NCBI GenBank assembly: GCA_016281385.1
Contig: JAEEIN010000176.1
Location: 1 to 43,141, forward strand
Length of the DNA: 43,141 nt
Reading direction: 5' to 3'
Source: Lachnospiraceae bacterium
Lineage (GTDB): Bacteria > Bacillota > Clostridia > Lachnospirales > Lachnospiraceae
The position numbers and the translations under genes are program-made. The first letter of the stretch is position 1. The number at the start of each line of letters is the position of its first letter. Shown piece by piece: positions 33,745-43,141 of the stretch. A model generated the notes under the pieces. That model ran no database searches, was not told the DNA's origin, and worked only from the letters and a program-made list of their open reading frames with translations.

Positions 33745-35877
33745 TTAAATCAATGCGTTGGCATCGAGGATCAATGCAACTTCACCGTCACCAAGGATGG
33801 TAGCGCCGCTTATGAGCTTGCTCTTGGTGATGTATTTACCCATAGACTTGATAACGATCTCCTGCTGGCCGATGAGTTCATCAACTACGAGACCTGCAAG
33901 CTTGTCGCCCTTCTTTACGATGATGACCATAAGGTTTTCATCTGCAGACTTTGTTGACTCGATATCAAGAACATCATTTAATCTAACGATCGGAATAACA
34001 TTTCCGCGGAGCGTGATAACTTCCTTGGACTGTACAAGCTGGATATCCTTTGCGGGAATATCTTCGATTGTCTGGATGGAACCAAGGGAGATAGCATATT
34101 TCTCGTTGCCGACAACAACCATGAGTGCCTGAATGATGGCAAGTGTAAGAGGAAGTCTTACGATCCATGTGCTGCCTTCTCCAAGCTTACTCTTAACTTC
34201 CACTTCACCGCTCAGAGCTTCGATCGTGGACTTAACAACGTCAAGACCTACGCCACGTCCGGATATTTCGGATATCTGCTTGGCTGTTGAGAAACTGGGA
34301 AGGAATAAGAGATTCGTGATCTCCTTATCCGTCATGCCCTCTGCCTGCTCGGCTGTGATGGTGCCTCTTTCGATGGCCTTCTCACGAACCTTGTCAACGT
34401 CGATACCGTTACCATCATCTCTTACCTCGATGATAACGTTGTTACCGTCCTGATATGCATCAAGGAAAATGGAACCTGCCTCAGGCTTGCCTCTCTGGAT
34501 ACGAAGATTTGCGTCTGACTCGATACCATGGTCGGCCGCGTTTCTTAACAGGTGCATAAGAGGATCGCCGATCTCGTCAACAACGGTACGGTCAAGTTCT
34601 GTCTCTTCACCTGTCATGTAAAGTTCCATCTTCTTGCCGAGTGACTTCTGAAGGTCTCTGATCATTCTCGGGAACTTACTTACAACGCTCTCGATGGGAA
34701 CCATTCGAACCTTCATTACCGACTCATGAAGACTTGTGGTAACACTCTCAAGGTACTCGATCTGTTCCTGGAAGTTGTTGTTCCTTGAATCGGATTCGCT
34801 GCTTGAAGTAGCGGAAGAAACAAGAGAGTTCTTTGCGATGATAAGCTCGCTCACCAGGTTCATTAAGGAATCGAGTTTCTCGATATCCACACGTACGGTA
34901 CGGTTTACCACGGGTTTTGCTGCGGACTTCTTCTCCGCTGCCTTTGCGGGTGCGGCCTTCTTGTCAGCGGAAGCCACAACTGCGGGAGCAGTCTCTTCGG
35001 CCTTTTCTTCCTTGGCAGGTGCCTCATCCTTTTCCTCGGAAGCCTCAACGCCGGCAAAGTCTGAATCCGTAAGTTCGGTTCCGGTCGCATCCTCTATTTC
35101 CGAAACAGCCTTAACGGATTTTAAGATCTCATCGATGGGATCTCCGGAAACCACGATAACGCTGAATTCGTTCTCAAATTTTTCATCTTCGATATCCTGG
35201 GATGAAGGCTGGGAGATGATGATCTCTCCGTGATCCTCCAATGCCTTGAATACAAGGAAAGCACGTGCAGCCTTAAGAAGGCAGCTTTCCTGAACCTTAA
35301 CGTCGATTCCGAAGAATTTCTTTCCTTCAGCCTTTGCAGCATCGTAAAGGGACTTCTCGGTATCGGTAAGTTTGATCTCGCGCCACTTCTCGTTTGAAGA
35401 AGCTGCAGGTGCTGCTGCGGGTGCCTCTGCAGCTGCATCAGCCTTAGGTGCCTCATCCTTTGGCTTGTCTGCAGCAGGTGCCGCTCCACCTGAAGCTCCG
35501 TTACGGATTTCGGCAAGAGCCTTGATTATAGGCTCGTTGTCATTGGTTCCTTCATCGGCGCTTTCCTGGATATTGTTTACATACTCTTCAAGAGCATCCA
35601 GACACTGGAAAAGGATGTCGATCATTTCGGGTTTAACCTTGATCGCTCCGTTTCTTACTTCGGAGAATACATCTTCCATGTCATGGGTAAGATTCTGCAT
35701 GCGCTTATAGCCCATGGTACCTGCCATTCCCTTTAAGGAATGAGCCGCACGGAATATCTCGTTGATGGTATCCATGTTTTCTGAATCCTGCTCAAGTTCA
35801 AGGATCTGGGTGTTTAGGTTTTGTAAGTGTTCCTTGCTTTCATCAAGGAAGATCTCAAGATACTGACTGACATCCAT
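33745..35877 (-). CDS. cheA: Chemotaxis histidine kinase CheA
   Basis: HPt 'RAAHSLKGMAGTMGY', H-box region 'HLLRNAADHGIES', 'SGRGVGLDVVKSTIEALSGEVEVKSKLGEGSTW', C-terminal CheW-like domain. Confidence 0.98.
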   Translation of the reverse strand: MDVSQYLEIFLDESKEHLQNLNTQILELEQDSENMDTINEIFRAAHSLKGMAGTMGYKRMQNLTHDMEDVFSEVRNGAIKVKPEMIDILFQCLDALEEYVNNIQESADEGTNDNEPIIKALAEIRNGASGGAAPAADKPKDEAPKADAAAEAPAAAPAASSNEKWREIKLTDTEKSLYDAAKAEGKKFFGIDVKVQESCLLKAARAFLVFKALEDHGEIIISQPSSQDIEDEKFENEFSVIVVSGDPIDEILKSVKAVSEIEDATGTELTDSDFAGVEASEEKDEAPAKEEKAEETAPAVVASADKKAAPAKAAEKKSAAKPVVNRTVRVDIEKLDSLMNLVSELIIAKNSLVSSATSSSESDSRNNNFQEQIEYLESVTTSLHESVMKVRMVPIESVVSKFPRMIRDLQKSLGKKMELYMTGEETELDRTVVDEIGDPLMHLLRNAADHGIESDANLRIQRGKPEAGSIFLDAYQDGNNVIIEVRDDGNGIDVDKVREKAIERGTITAEQAEGMTDKEITNLLFLPSFSTAKQISEISGRGVGLDVVKSTIEALSGEVEVKSKLGEGSTWIVRLPLTLAIIQALMVVVGNEKYAISLGSIQTIEDIPAKDIQLVQSKEVITLRGNVIPIVRLNDVLDIESTKSADENLMVIIVKKGDKLAGLVVDELIGQQEIVIKSMGKYITKSKLISGATILGDGEVALILDANALI

Positions 35878-35878
35878 C

Positions 35879-36955
35879 TTAATTTACCCCCACGTTCATA
35901 ATGATCTCCTGGGCAATCTGTTTAAGAGGAACCGACTGGTCGGAAAGACCGGCATTAACAGCGCTCTTCGGCATTCCGTAAACAGTGCAGGAGTCTTCGT
36001 CCTGTGTGATTACAAATGTTTTCTTTGTCTTTTTAAGATTTTGGATTCCTTTTGTACCGTCAGCTCCCATTCCGGTCATTACAACGCAAACGATCCTTTC
36101 CGCAGGGCAGTCCGAAAGAGATTCGAACATATAGTTTGCACAGGGCTTAACGCCCTCTCTTGCGGGTTCGTCACTGTAGCGGATCTTGTACTGACCGCCC
36201 ACTGTGTCGATGTTTAAGTGCTTGCCGCCCTTTGCGATATACACATGTCCGTTCTCAAGGATCTCCCCGTCCTTTGCTTCCGAAACCTTGGCATCGCTTA
36301 AGGAGTCAAGTCTCTCGGCAAGTGACTGGGTGAAGCCTGCGGGCATATGCTGCACGATGACCACGGGACACTTAAGATTGTGAGGGATACCCGTGACAAC
36401 TTCGTGAAGTGCCTTGGGTCCGCCCGTGGAACTAGCGATTGCAACGATCTGTTTGTTTGTGATGGAACGTGATGACTTTCTTGCCAGTTCAGCAAGCTTG
36501 TCCATCGCTTTCTTCTTTTCAACAGGATCCTCCACCTTCTTTTCGAAGGCGGCTGCTTTACTTTCACATACAACAGCCAGGATCTCCAGAAGCCTTACAT
36601 TGAACACACCGTCTTTACAGTTGAATGCGTTGTCGGGCTTGTGAACGAAATCGATGGCACCGAGACTCAGTGCGTCGAGAGTTGTCTTTGCTCCCTCCTT
36701 GGTATCGGTGCTTGCCATGACGACCTTTGCCTGGATCTTGAGTTTGCGCAATTCCTCTAGAAGCTCCAGCCCGTTCATCTTAGGCATGTTGACGTCGAGT
36801 ACAACGGCGTCATATTGCTTTCTGGAAAGAAGGTCCAGTGCCTCAAGACCGTTGGTGGCCCTGTCGGTTACCTGGAATCTCTCATCGGAATTGATTATAT
36901 CACAGAGCACTCTTCTCATGAGTGCAGAGTCATCAACAACAAGTATATTTTTCAT
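35879..36955 (-). CDS. cheB: Chemotaxis methylesterase/deamidase CheB
   Basis: Receiver 'NILVVDDSALMRRVL...VLDVNMPKMNGLELLEEL' plus 'IASSTGGPKALHEVV', 'VVIVQHMPAGFTQSLAERL', 'VVMTGMGADGTKGI'. Confidence 0.98.
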   Translation of the reverse strand: MKNILVVDDSALMRRVLCDIINSDERFQVTDRATNGLEALDLLSRKQYDAVVLDVNMPKMNGLELLEELRKLKIQAKVVMASTDTKEGAKTTLDALSLGAIDFVHKPDNAFNCKDGVFNVRLLEILAVVCESKAAAFEKKVEDPVEKKKAMDKLAELARKSSRSITNKQIVAIASSTGGPKALHEVVTGIPHNLKCPVVIVQHMPAGFTQSLAERLDSLSDAKVSEAKDGEILENGHVYIAKGGKHLNIDTVGGQYKIRYSDEPAREGVKPCANYMFESLSDCPAERIVCVVMTGMGADGTKGIQNLKKTKKTFVITQDEDSCTVYGMPKSAVNAGLSDQSVPLKQIAQEIIMNVGVN

Positions 36956-37011
36956 AAAAATGCCTCTTTTTTAGGTTAATTTTCTGTTAATTTCTGTGCA
37001 TTTTGCACTAA

Positions 37012-37737
37012 TCACTTTCCCTTGTTCCTTCTTAAGCGTCTTTCTTCATCAAAAATGAACTTGATGATGTCCTCTCTCACATCATTGTCGATGTTGAGAT
37101 ATTTTACACGGTGTTCAAACTCACCGGGCCTGTTTGCCACTTCCTTAACGCTTAAGACACGGCCCACGATCTCATAGTCCTTGGCGGTTCCTTCGTTTAC
37201 CAGCTGGTAGGTGCAGTAAACAAGGCTGTCCTCCTCGTACTGATGATCCGAAATGAATCTTAATCCGCCTCCGCTTATATCGACGATAAGGCTTCTTCTT
37301 AAAGGAAGTCCCGGAACAAGAAGAACCTGATTGGCCTCAACCGCTTTAACCTCTTCTGTCTTTAACTCTCTGGTCTTCATATCGAGAACGCAGCTGAAAC
37401 GGTAGTAATCCCTTCTCTGGTGCTTTCTTAAGTTGCTTGTAAGTTCAAAGACCAGCACATATACGTTATTGCTTTTGTATCTGTCTATGATCCTTGCGAA
37501 GCACTGATAAAGTCCGAGAGATGTATAAAAACAAAGGTCGTATTCTCCGTCAAGAGGAAGAAGGATGAGTTTTGTTTTTTCCATGGGCATTACGACTTCG
37601 AGACGATCGTCCGTAAGTACATCGTATACCTTGGTGGAATAAACCTTTTTCTTATCCCCCTCTTCGCCGGAGGCCTGGATCTTTCCCACTGCCTGAAGAT
37701 CCACCTTGTCCCCCGAAAAGACGTATTTTGTTAACAT
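37012..37737 (-). CDS. PilZ-domain flagellar brake protein (YcgR-like)
   Basis: 'RKHQRRDYYRFSCVLDMK' and 'SLIVDISGGGLRFISDHQYEEDSLVYC', the PilZ RxxxR and DxSxxG motifs; flagellar context. Confidence 0.92.
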   Translation of the reverse strand: MLTKYVFSGDKVDLQAVGKIQASGEEGDKKKVYSTKVYDVLTDDRLEVVMPMEKTKLILLPLDGEYDLCFYTSLGLYQCFARIIDRYKSNNVYVLVFELTSNLRKHQRRDYYRFSCVLDMKTRELKTEEVKAVEANQVLLVPGLPLRRSLIVDISGGGLRFISDHQYEEDSLVYCTYQLVNEGTAKDYEIVGRVLSVKEVANRPGEFEHRVKYLNIDNDVREDIIKFIFDEERRLRRNKGK

Positions 37738-37748
37738 ACCGTTCTCCT

Positions 37749-38645
37749 TTACTGATTATTATTTGTCGCGAATTTCTTGCCTGACACGATATGTGAGAAG
37801 AAAGCCGCCATACCCCTTCTTTTTACAGTACGGCTCATCTCCTTGTTCATCAGTGTCTGGGCTATCTGCTCGTATGCCATGGCAGATTTTGCATTGGGTG
37901 TCTGGATGGATACGGGCATCTGCTGCATGACCGCCTTGGAAAGCATGGGATCCTCCGGAACAGCACCCAGATATGTAAGCGGAAGCTTTAAATATCTTGC
38001 AACCACCGCATTAAGCTTGTTAAAAAGCGCCTGTCCTTCGGAAGCATTCTCAACCTTGTTTGCGATGACCTTCACCTGGGAATTTTCCGGCGAAAATCTG
38101 TTATGCCTCGAAAGGGCCTTTAAAAGTGAATAGGAATCGGTTATGGAGGTAGGCTCCGGAGTCGTAACAAGAAGGATCTCTCCGCTTGCGACAAGGAACT
38201 CCAGTACCGCGTCCGAAATACCCGCTCCCGTATCTACTATTATAACATCCGTAATGGCATCAAGCTCAGCCAGATTCTGTACGATGTAGGTAAGGTGCTC
38301 GCGGTTTAAGTTGCTCATGCCCGCAATTCCCGAGCCACCGGAAATAAAGCCCACTTCGTTGGGTCCCCAGGTAATGATGTCCTTTATGTTCATTCCCTGG
38401 TAGATAAGATCCGCGAGATTGTGCTTGGGAACCGCACCGAACATTACCTCGATATTTGCAAGGCCGAAGTCCGCATCAAGGATGATGACCCTCTGTCCCA
38501 TCTTGCGAAACTGTATCGCAAGGTTTATGGAGGTGTTGGACTTTCCGACTCCGCCCTTACCGCTCGTAACGGTAATGACTCTTGCCACGGGGCGCTGTAC
38601 GCTGCTTGCCTTTATTATATTTCTTAACTGTTCTGCCTGGTCCAT
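37749..38645 (-). CDS. flhG: MinD/ParA-like flagellar number regulator FlhG (YlxH)
   Basis: 'VITVTSGKGGVGKSNTSINLAIQFRKMGQRVIILDADFGLANIEVMFG'; directly follows flhF. Confidence 0.95.
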   Translation of the reverse strand: MDQAEQLRNIIKASSVQRPVARVITVTSGKGGVGKSNTSINLAIQFRKMGQRVIILDADFGLANIEVMFGAVPKHNLADLIYQGMNIKDIITWGPNEVGFISGGSGIAGMSNLNREHLTYIVQNLAELDAITDVIIVDTGAGISDAVLEFLVASGEILLVTTPEPTSITDSYSLLKALSRHNRFSPENSQVKVIANKVENASEGQALFNKLNAVVARYLKLPLTYLGAVPEDPMLSKAVMQQMPVSIQTPNAKSAMAYEQIAQTLMNKEMSRTVKRRGMAAFFSHIVSGKKFATNNNQ

Positions 38646-38646
38646 A

Positions 38647-39954
38647 TTATCTCTTACCTCCCAGCAGATTCTTTACCGTTCTCTGTGCATTAAAGTCTTC
38701 TATATCATCGGGTACGTTCTGACCGCAGGTTATATAGGAAAGAGAAGCGTCGGTATAGAGCTTTAAGTTAAGAAGATTTCCGAGCGCTGTGGTTTCGTCA
38801 AGCTTGGTAAAGATAAGCTTGTAATCGGTGATCTCCGAATATGCGTCCGCAATGCTCTTTAAATCCCTGTACTTCGTGGTGGCACTTACCACCAGATAAA
38901 CCTCCTTCTCCACAACCCCGTCTATGGAATGGATGAACTCACCCATTATGTTCTTCTGTTCACGGTTCTGATGTGAATGACCTGCCGTATCAACAAAAAC
39001 GTAATCAAAGCTTGAAAAATCATCCAGCGCGCTCTGCATCTCATCGATGGTATAGATGATCCTGAAGGGCACTTCAAGGATGCTTGCATATGTACGAAGC
39101 TGCTCCGCAGCGGCGATCCTGTAGGTATCCGCCGTAAGGAGAGCGATCTTTTTCTTCTGCTCAACGGAAAACTTTGAAGCGATCTTTGCGATGGTGGTCG
39201 TCTTGCCCACGCCGGTGGGACCTACAAAGAAAACGACCTTCGGCCCGTTCTCCGCCGGAGATATCACTTCGGACTTTCCGAATTTAAGGATCATCTTCTG
39301 ATATATTCCTGCAAGAACAACATCAAAGGGAGTTCCCGGTTTTGTTGTTTTTGCAGCATCGTCCACTATCTGGGCAGCATAATCGCGGTTAACCTCGTTA
39401 TCTTCGAGTGTGGTCTTAAGAAGTGAAAAGAAGGTCTTAAGCTCATCATCCTCTTCAGACTGTTTGTCCGATTCCCTGCTCTGAGTCTTTTCAGGCTCCT
39501 TGGCCTTATCGGATTCGGGAGCAAGCTTCTCGGCGATCATGTTCTGAATGCTGTCAAGCTTCTCCTCAAGAACATTTCCGGAAGTGGTTCTGGGACGCTC
39601 GTAGGTCACGGGCTTTGCGCTTTCTTCTTCCGCTTTTGAAGTGTCTGCGGCGGGCTGAGGTCTCTTGACGGGAGCCGGTGCTTCGGCTGCGTTCTTCTCC
39701 GCCCTTTCAACTATGGAATTTACCTTGCCAAGAGCCTCGGTAATGTTTCTGGAGTTAACCTTCTGCTGGATCGCCTTGTCTGTATCATCCTCCAGGGCTA
39801 CGGTCACTTCGGTAAGCTGCGGGGAAAAGAAAGAGAAAATGCCCTTTCTTTTTACGCTCTTAACGTTCATGACCACAACGTTGGTTCCCAGCTCTTTTCT
39901 TGCGGCTTCCACCGCCTCGCTCTCTGTTTTGGCCTGAAATTTCTTGATAATCAT
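38647..39954 (-). CDS. flhF: Flagellar SRP-like GTPase FlhF
   Basis: 'MIIKKFQAKTESEAVEAARKELGTNVVVMNVKSVKRKGIFSFF', 'FFVGPTGVGKTTTIAKIASKF', 'DTAGHSHQN', 'FTKLDETTALGNLLNL'. Confidence 0.97.
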   Translation of the reverse strand: MIIKKFQAKTESEAVEAARKELGTNVVVMNVKSVKRKGIFSFFSPQLTEVTVALEDDTDKAIQQKVNSRNITEALGKVNSIVERAEKNAAEAPAPVKRPQPAADTSKAEEESAKPVTYERPRTTSGNVLEEKLDSIQNMIAEKLAPESDKAKEPEKTQSRESDKQSEEDDELKTFFSLLKTTLEDNEVNRDYAAQIVDDAAKTTKPGTPFDVVLAGIYQKMILKFGKSEVISPAENGPKVVFFVGPTGVGKTTTIAKIASKFSVEQKKKIALLTADTYRIAAAEQLRTYASILEVPFRIIYTIDEMQSALDDFSSFDYVFVDTAGHSHQNREQKNIMGEFIHSIDGVVEKEVYLVVSATTKYRDLKSIADAYSEITDYKLIFTKLDETTALGNLLNLKLYTDASLSYITCGQNVPDDIEDFNAQRTVKNLLGGKR

Positions 39955-41997
39955 TTATGCTGTCACCATTCCCACTGACTGTAATTCCACATCCGATTCG
40001 ATCTCATTGTAGCTGACCACAACAAGATCCTTGAAATAATCCTCCGTAAGACGTCTGAAGTATAGACGCACGATGGGGGAAGTGATAATGATCTGGTTCT
40101 TTCCCAGATCTTCAAGTTTCTTAAGTTCCTTGCCCGTAGCGGCGATGATGGCCTTTGTCCTTTCGGGATCAAGGGTAAGATAGGAGCCCTGCTCGGTCTG
40201 TTTGACGCTTCCCATGATCTCCTGCTCGATCTTGGGATCCAGAGTCACGACGCTTGTTGTTTCGTTTCTCGGGAAATACTTTCCGGAAACCGATCTCTTA
40301 AGAGCCTGACGGACATATTCCGTAAGAAGGTCCGTATCCCTGGTGGTTGCGCCGTAATCCGCCAGTGTTTCAAATATCGTAAGCAGGTCTCTGATGGAGA
40401 TGCCCTCGCTTAACAGGTTCTGAAGTATCTTCTGGATCTCGCCCAGTGAAAGGACCTTGGGATAAAGTTCCTCCACAACAGCGGGGTTTGATTCCTTTAA
40501 GTTGGTGATAAGGCTCTGTACATCCTGCCTTGTAAGCAGTTCCGCAAGATGCTGCCTTATTACTTCCGTCAAATGTGTGGCTATGATGGAAGGAGGATCA
40601 ACTACAGTATATCCCAGACTTTCCGCCCTCTCTCTCTGTCCTTCGGTGATCCACACCGCAGGAAGATGGAAGGAAGGTTCAAAAGTGGGAATACCGGTTA
40701 TCTCCTCTTCAACATAACCCGGATTCATGGCCATGTAATGGTCGAAAAGGATCTCGCCTTCACTGACCTGAATGCCCTTTATCTTTATTATATACTGATT
40801 GGGGTTAAGCTGTATATTATCTCTCAGACGGATTATGGGAACCACGGTACCCAGTTCGAGAGCTATCTGTCGTCTTATCATTACAACTCGGTCAAGAAGG
40901 TCACCGCCCTGAGCCACATTGGCCAGAGGAATGATCCCGTAACCGAATTCAAGCTCAATGGGGTCAACCGAAAGCAGGGAATTGACGTTCTCCGGTTGTC
41001 GTATCTCCTGGGCTTCCTGCTCCTCCGCCTCGGTCTCCGCTTCTATGCCGGTAGTCTCTATGGTACCCTGCATCGTGCGGCCCGTGATGATAAAGACAGA
41101 GCCCATGATCAAAAACAAAAATGTGTTAAGAGGAGTTATGACACCGAGTCCCGCAACAACTCCGCCCACGATGTAAAGCGCCTTCGGAAGTCCGAAGAGC
41201 TGCTTTACCATTGTTCCGCCGAAATCCGCGGAGCCGGATCCCTTTGTAACAAGAATACCCGTTGAAAGAGATATAAGCAGTGAAGGGATCTGTGAAACCA
41301 GTCCGTCACCGATGGTAAGCTGTGTATATGTCTGAAGGGCCGTGTTGATATCCTCGCCTCTCATCATACCCATTACGATACCGCCCACGATATTGATGGC
41401 AGTGATGATAAGACCGGCTACCGCGTCTCCCTTTACGTACTTAACGGCACCGTCCATGGAACCGAAGAAAGAAGCTTCCTGCTGGATCTTGTCTCGTCTT
41501 TCCTTGGCTTCGGAGTCCGTAATGGCTCCGGTATTTAAGTCCGCGTCAATGGCCATCTGTTTACCGGGCATTGCGTCCAGAGTAAACCTGGCGGTAACTT
41601 CAGCCACACGCTCGGAACCTTTGTTTATTACCATGAACTGTATGATCAGAAGGATCATGAAAACTATGACACCGACCACAAGATTGTCGCCGCCTACGAA
41701 GGAACCGAAGGTCTTTACGACGTTTCCGGGATTACCGGTGGTAAGGATAAGCCTTGTGGATGATACGTTAAGGGATATCCTGAATATGGTGGTAAAAAGA
41801 AGTATTGTGGGGAAATAAGACATATCCAATACTTCCTTTGAAAACATGCAGACAAACAAGATCAGAAAGGCAATGGAGATATTGACCGCCAGAAATACAT
41901 CAAGAAGCCCGGAGGTTATGGGAACGATGAGCATGATAAAAGCCGCAAGGATATATGCTGCAACGCCTATATCGGCTTTCTTGACACTTACTCCCAT
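39955..41997 (-). CDS. flhA: Flagellar biosynthesis protein FlhA
   Basis: 'GSERVAEVTARFTLDAMPGKQMAIDADLNTGAITDSEAKERRDKIQQEASFFGSMDGAVKYVKGDAVAGLIIT'. Confidence 0.98.
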   Translation of the reverse strand: MGVSVKKADIGVAAYILAAFIMLIVPITSGLLDVFLAVNISIAFLILFVCMFSKEVLDMSYFPTILLFTTIFRISLNVSSTRLILTTGNPGNVVKTFGSFVGGDNLVVGVIVFMILLIIQFMVINKGSERVAEVTARFTLDAMPGKQMAIDADLNTGAITDSEAKERRDKIQQEASFFGSMDGAVKYVKGDAVAGLIITAINIVGGIVMGMMRGEDINTALQTYTQLTIGDGLVSQIPSLLISLSTGILVTKGSGSADFGGTMVKQLFGLPKALYIVGGVVAGLGVITPLNTFLFLIMGSVFIITGRTMQGTIETTGIEAETEAEEQEAQEIRQPENVNSLLSVDPIELEFGYGIIPLANVAQGGDLLDRVVMIRRQIALELGTVVPIIRLRDNIQLNPNQYIIKIKGIQVSEGEILFDHYMAMNPGYVEEEITGIPTFEPSFHLPAVWITEGQRERAESLGYTVVDPPSIIATHLTEVIRQHLAELLTRQDVQSLITNLKESNPAVVEELYPKVLSLGEIQKILQNLLSEGISIRDLLTIFETLADYGATTRDTDLLTEYVRQALKRSVSGKYFPRNETTSVVTLDPKIEQEIMGSVKQTEQGSYLTLDPERTKAIIAATGKELKKLEDLGKNQIIITSPIVRLYFRRLTEDYFKDLVVVSYNEIESDVELQSVGMVTA

Positions 41998-42020
41998 ATC
42001 TTCGCTCCTTTCCTGATTTT

Positions 42021-43130
42021 TCAGATCTTACCTTTCATCTTGTAGACCAAAGCAAGCACTTCGGCCACAGCCTGATAAAGCTCCGGAGGAACCATTTCCC
42101 CGATCTCAACATTTGCGTAAAGCATACGGGCCAGGGGCTTGTTCTCAACGATCTCAACATCGTTTTCCCTTGCCACTTCCTTTATCTTTCCCGCCACATA
42201 ATCCGCACCCTTTGCAAGAACAACGGGGGCGTCGTATTTCTCAGCATCGTACTTGATGGCAACCGCGTAATGGGTAGGGTTCGTGATGACTACATCCGCC
42301 GACGGAACGGCCTGCATCATTCTTCTTCTCGAAGCCTCCATCATACGCTGTTTGATCTTACCCTTGATCTGAGGATCACCTTCAGCCTGCTTGTACTCGT
42401 CCTTGACTTCCTGCTTGGTCATCTTTAAGTCTTCGTTATGCTTCCATCTCTGGTAGGCATAATCAGCGAAAGCGATTATCAGATATGCCGCCGCGATCCG
42501 GATCCCCATATTGACAATGGTATTGCCGATGGTGGATATGCCCTGATTCAGCGACACATCATACAGTAAGAACAAACCTGTCGCGTTGTTTTTCAGATAT
42601 GAATAAGCCACATAGCTTATCAGAAAGATCTTAAGTATCGACTTAAGCAGTTCCACAAGGGACCGTGCCGAAAAGATCTTTTTAAATCCCTTTATGGGAT
42701 CCAGTTTGCTTCCCTTGGGCTTTAAGGGCTTTGCCGTGGGCCTCCATTTTACCTGTGCAAGGTCGCATATGAAGGATACCAGAAATACCACCCCGAATAT
42801 GGGAAGCATCATTATCAGTATTTCAAAAAAGACATTGTACAAGAGTGCATGGATCGCGGATTCATTTACCTTGCCGTCATAATTCTTCAAATATTCCGGA
42901 AGATCGTCGAGAACAAGCCTGAACATGTTTACCAGACGTTCTCCCATCAGCCCCGTATATAACTTCAGGATAAGAAATGCAGCCAGCAGACTGAAGGCGT
43001 TGTTTATCTCCTTACTCTTGGCAACCTGGCCTTCTTTTCTGGCATCATCTCTCTTTTTCGCAGTAGGTTGTTCGGTTTTTTCGCCGTTTGGTCCCTCGGC
43101 AAAAAACTGAAGGTTTAATTCAAGTATCAC
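42021..43130 (-). CDS. flhB: Flagellar biosynthesis protein FlhB (start uncertain; may begin upstream of the window)
   Basis: 'LQFFAEGPNGEKTEQPTAKKRDDARKEGQVAKSKEI' and autocleavage loop 'VVITNPTHYAVAIKYD'. Tracked start is GTG at 43130; the frame stays open to the window edge. Confidence 0.95.
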   Translation of the reverse strand: MILELNLQFFAEGPNGEKTEQPTAKKRDDARKEGQVAKSKEINNAFSLLAAFLILKLYTGLMGERLVNMFRLVLDDLPEYLKNYDGKVNESAIHALLYNVFFEILIMMLPIFGVVFLVSFICDLAQVKWRPTAKPLKPKGSKLDPIKGFKKIFSARSLVELLKSILKIFLISYVAYSYLKNNATGLFLLYDVSLNQGISTIGNTIVNMGIRIAAAYLIIAFADYAYQRWKHNEDLKMTKQEVKDEYKQAEGDPQIKGKIKQRMMEASRRRMMQAVPSADVVITNPTHYAVAIKYDAEKYDAPVVLAKGADYVAGKIKEVARENDVEIVENKPLARMLYANVEIGEMVPPELYQAVAEVLALVYKMKGKI

Positions 43131-43141
43131 AGCAGTGACTC

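Noticed and set aside
34736-35233. 165-aa plus-strand ORF and the minus-strand alternatives 34905..35090 and 35121..35516 in the cheA region
   Set aside because: All overlap the Ala/Lys/Glu-rich linkers of CheA, whose low-complexity codons keep other frames open.
32102-36955. Absence of cheR and cheY from the chemotaxis cluster
   Set aside because: These genes are often elsewhere in the genome or in the part of the operon outside the window, so absence here is not informative.
1-43141. High frequency of the palindrome CTTAAG across the window
   Set aside because: By eye it exceeds the ~10 expected for a random hexamer, but the copies examined fall on in-frame Leu-Lys codon pairs (CTT AAG), so codon usage explains it. 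An exact count and frame test was not run.
1-43141. Search for CRISPR arrays, tRNA or rRNA genes, transposases, integrases and phage genes
   Set aside because: No regularly spaced repeats, no cloverleaf-like gene, and every substantial ORF is accounted for by other families.

Overview
The window looks like chromosomal DNA from a motile, xylan-degrading Firmicute, most likely Lachnospiraceae (Butyrivibrio/Roseburia-like; inferred from protein style and operon content). Almost everything is on the minus strand, with one plus-strand AraC-type regulator. Reading the minus strand from right to left, the contents are: (1) a flagellar/chemotaxis operon (flhB-flhA-flhF-flhG-PilZ/YcgR-cheB-cheA-cheW-cheC-cheD-small membrane protein-fliA type sigma-FapA/DUF342-several uncharacterised proteins) that runs with no visible break into a GH8 exo-oligoxylanase gene; (2) an SGNH esterase plus GH43 pair; (3) a divergent AraC regulator; (4) a compact ~13 kb operon with a mirrored layout, SBP-permease-permease / NHL-TPR protein / YIP1 / DUF5696-like protein / permease-permease-SBP, with no ATPase gene; (5) a MacB/Lol-like export operon with two adaptors, one FtsX permease and two ATPases, one ATPase carrying a C-terminal AbrB/SpoVT-like tail; (6) a truncated GH43 gene at the left edge. 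Three intrinsic terminators are readable. No tRNA, rRNA, CRISPR array, transposase or phage gene was seen. The best candidate for an under-described system is the mirrored double-ABC/DUF5696/YIP1/NHL operon. Second-tier items are the ATPase-AbrB fusion and the GH8 gene attached to the motility operon. All family calls come from reading motifs by eye; no database search was run.
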